Source: Tenuifilum thalassicum (GTDB taxonomy: Bacteria; Bacteroidota; Bacteroidia; Bacteroidales; Tenuifilaceae). Taken from it: 64,000 bases of DNA. Under the pieces are notes generated by a model that saw nothing but the letters and a program-made list of their open reading frames with translations, was not told the DNA's origin and searched no databases. Each line of letters starts with the position of its first letter. Within the stretch, counting starts at the first letter, position 1. A program made the position numbers and the translations under genes. This document shows, piece by piece, positions 62,168 through 64,000 of the stretch. The stretch spans positions 914,581 through 978,580 of the forward strand of contig NZ_CP041345.1 of assembly GCF_013265555.1 (NCBI RefSeq), given 5' to 3'.

Positions 62168-63460
62168 ATGAAGATAAAAGGGTTACGTTGGTGGATTATT
62201 GGGCTAATAGCATTGGCTACAGTAATCAATTATATCGATAGGAGTACACTTGGTGTTATGTGGCCAAGTATTTCGAAGGATTTAGGAATGGAAAAGGACG
62301 ACTATGCCATTATCCTAAATTTCTTTATGATTGCCTATGCTGTTGGTCAATCGGTTTCTGGAAGGTTATTCGATAAAGTTGGAACACGAATTGGTTATGT
62401 TATTGCAATAGGCGTTTGGGGGCTCTCCTCGTTTATGCATGCATTTGCTCGAGGAATCTTATCGTTTAGCTTCTTCAGGATTACATTGGGTTTAGGTGAG
62501 GCTGGCAACTGGCCAGGTGCTGCAAAAAGCAATGCAGAGTGGTTCCCAATTAAGGAACGAGCCATTGCTCAGGGGTTGTTTAATGCCGGTGCATCAATTG
62601 GCTCTGTTATTGCTCCCCCTCTAATCGCTCTTTTGTGGGCTGCTTTTGGTTGGCAGGTAACTTTCATGATTGTCGGCTCATTTGGTATAATGTGGCTTAT
62701 TCCATGGCTCATTATAAATAAAAAGGGACCAAAAGAACATCCCTGGATTACTAAATATGAGCAGGAGAAAATTATTAAAGGACAGCATGCTAAAGAGAAC
62801 ACCGTTGAGGGCCAAAAGGGTAAATGCTTAAAAGATATCCTGAAGCATAGAGAATCATGGTCGGTTCTTGTTTCGCGCTTCTTCCTTGAACCAATCTGGT
62901 GGCTTTTTGTTGGCTGGATGCCAATTTATTTGGCCGAAGTATATGGATTCGATGTAAAACAGATAGGACTTTTCGCATGGGTCCCCTATGTTGGAGCAGC
63001 CATTGGTAGTATTAGCGGTGGTTACTTTTCTGGTAAAATGATTAAAAATGGTGCAACCATAAACCGCGCCCGAAAAACTGCAATAACCATTGGCGGTGCA
63101 ATCATGTTCCTTGGACTTTTGGCAACAATATTTTTAGCCAATACCCCTCTAAAATTTGTCGTGATAGTTGCGTTTGTCCTATTTGGCTTCCAGTTTACCA
63201 TTGGAAATATCCAGACCTTACCATCCGACTTGTTTTATGGTAAATCCGTTGGAACTCTTGCTGGTTTTGGTGGTACCGTTGGGGTTTTTGCTGTTATTGC
63301 CATGAATTTCCTTGTACCAGTAATCTCAAAGATTTCTTATACCCCAATTTTTGTAATGATTGCGGTATTTGTACCGCTTGGTATTTGGGCAATATACTAC
63401 TTTGCTAAGGATATTCGCCCTGTTGATGAGAAAGAAACAAAAACAATAAGTATTAAATAA
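62168..63460 (+). CDS. MFS transporter, ACS/hexuronate (ExuT-like) family
   Basis: The 430-residue inner-membrane protein has 12 helices and the anion:cation symporter signatures VINYIDRSTLGVMWPSISKDLGM, SGRLFDKVGTRIGYVIAIGVWGLSSFMHAFARG and GLGEAGNWPGAAKSNAEWFPIKERAIAQGLFNAGASIGSVIAPPL. These match ExuT/hexuronate carriers. Within this locus it most likely imports unsaturated uronate or DEH released in the periplasm by PL17. It lies between kdgF and the SDR reductase gene, 32 bp upstream of the latter, in one operon. Confidence 0.93.
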   Translation: MKIKGLRWWIIGLIALATVINYIDRSTLGVMWPSISKDLGMEKDDYAIILNFFMIAYAVGQSVSGRLFDKVGTRIGYVIAIGVWGLSSFMHAFARGILSFSFFRITLGLGEAGNWPGAAKSNAEWFPIKERAIAQGLFNAGASIGSVIAPPLIALLWAAFGWQVTFMIVGSFGIMWLIPWLIINKKGPKEHPWITKYEQEKIIKGQHAKENTVEGQKGKCLKDILKHRESWSVLVSRFFLEPIWWLFVGWMPIYLAEVYGFDVKQIGLFAWVPYVGAAIGSISGGYFSGKMIKNGATINRARKTAITIGGAIMFLGLLATIFLANTPLKFVVIVAFVLFGFQFTIGNIQTLPSDLFYGKSVGTLAGFGGTVGVFAVIAMNFLVPVISKISYTPIFVMIAVFVPLGIWAIYYFAKDIRPVDEKETKTISIK

Positions 63461-63492
63461 TAAACCATCATTAACCTTTAAACTTTATAATT

Positions 63493-64000
63493 ATGGAATT
63501 AAAAGGAAAAGTTGTAATTGTGACAGGTGGGGCCAGAGACATTGGCCGTGAAGTTTCGGTGAAACTTGCTAAGCTAGGTGCAAAGGTATGTGTTAACTAC
63601 TTCGACAACAAAGAGGATGCCGATGAAACCCTTAAGCTAATAAAAGAGTTTGGTGGCGAGGCTATAATTGCTCAAGGTGATATGACTAAATTAGCCGATG
63701 CTGAACGTTTGGTTGCCGAAACTTGCGCTGCTTTTGGCGATAGAGTTGATGGACTTGTTAATGTTGCAGGTGGCCTTGTGGCTCGCAAAACCCTTGAGGA
63801 AATTGATGAAAACTTCTACCAGTTCCTCTTTGATGTGAACTTCAAAACCATGCTATTTGCCATGAAAGCTGCTGTGCCAAAAATGACAAATGGCGGTTCA
63901 ATTGTTAACTTCTCGTCGCAAGCTGCTCGCGATGGAGGTGGCCCTGGTGCTTCTCTTTATGCATCTTCAAAAGGTGCTGTTGCTACCTTTACTCGTTCTA
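63493..64000 (+). CDS. Short-chain dehydrogenase/reductase, putative DEH reductase (3' truncated)
   Basis: The gene runs off the right edge; 169 codons are visible. It has the SDR nucleotide-binding motif (VIVTGGARDIGRE, with TGxxxxxG), the NAG-type motif as LVNVAGGL (Val in place of the second Asn), the catalytic Ser in NFSSQAARDGG and the YxxxK site in YASSK. The Asn-Tyr-Phe-Asp after the second strand suggests the cofactor choice cannot be set by eye. In alginate operons an SDR reduces 4-deoxy-5-hexoseulose uronate (DEH) to 2-keto-3-deoxygluconate with NAD(P)H, and that is the likely role here from context. Confidence 0.85.
   Translation, partial: MELKGKVVIVTGGARDIGREVSVKLAKLGAKVCVNYFDNKEDADETLKLIKEFGGEAIIAQGDMTKLADAERLVAETCAAFGDRVDGLVNVAGGLVARKTLEEIDENFYQFLFDVNFKTMLFAMKAAVPKMTNGGSIVNFSSQAARDGGGPGASLYASSKGAVATFTRS

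Overview
The window is about 64 kb of AT-rich chromosome from a Bacteroidota bacterium, most likely a marine or sediment member of Bacteroidales/Marinilabiliales. The evidence is a SusC/SusD pair, type IX secretion (T9SS) sorting domains, a complete RNF complex in the Bacteroidota gene order, DUF3127, an OstA-like/parvulin operon, and promoters of the Bacteroidota type (-33 TTG/TTTG, 19-21 bp spacer, -7 TAnnTTTG). No tRNA, rRNA, CRISPR array, insertion sequence or phage gene was seen. No gap between genes exceeds 300 bp.

Positions 1-46300 are mainly housekeeping. They hold a pair of M16 peptidase-like proteins, a T9SS cargo protein, a Rel/SpoT alarmone enzyme, a Fur-family regulator, purA, an MFS carrier, a SPOR lipoprotein, a PflX-like radical SAM gene broken by a frameshift, and an acyl-CoA ligase. 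A methyltransferase/LolD-like ATPase pair and a PduO-type adenosyltransferase follow. Next is a five-gene minus-strand operon (guaB, three parvulin-type chaperones, OstA-like protein) that links to outer-membrane assembly, then a soluble hybrid histidine kinase, an S9 oligopeptidase, two thioredoxin-fold proteins, MnmD, an FKBP, DUF3127, a YbdG-like MscS channel, guanine deaminase, a patatin, RlmB, an ABC-F ATPase, DUF2490 and a CotH/lamin-tail T9SS protein. The block ends with the rseC-rnfBCDGEA operon.

Positions 46430-64000 form an alginate (polyuronate) utilisation locus that runs off the right edge. Its genes are a PKD surface lipoprotein, a FadR-type GntR regulator, SusC, SusD, a heparinase II/III-fold lyase of uncertain family, two PL6 lyases, a PL17 oligoalginate lyase, KdgF, an ExuT-like MFS carrier and a partial SDR that is probably a DEH reductase. 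The inferred route is surface PL6 cleavage, capture by SusD and the PKD protein, SusC import, PL6/PL17 cleavage in the periplasm to unsaturated uronate, MFS import, ring opening helped by KdgF, and reduction to 2-keto-3-deoxygluconate.

The most informative regulatory find is a pair of near-identical TGGTC(G/A)ACCAATTAA direct repeats 23 bp apart. The first overlaps the -7 box of a good Bacteroidota promoter in front of the PKD-gntR pair, so it is a strong candidate autoregulatory operator. Other points worth checking are a terminator whose left arm is the end of the gntR coding sequence, hairpins in the susC leader, a terminator between susD and the lyase genes, the PflX-like frameshift, and an SSB-like acidic tip on the DUF3127 protein.
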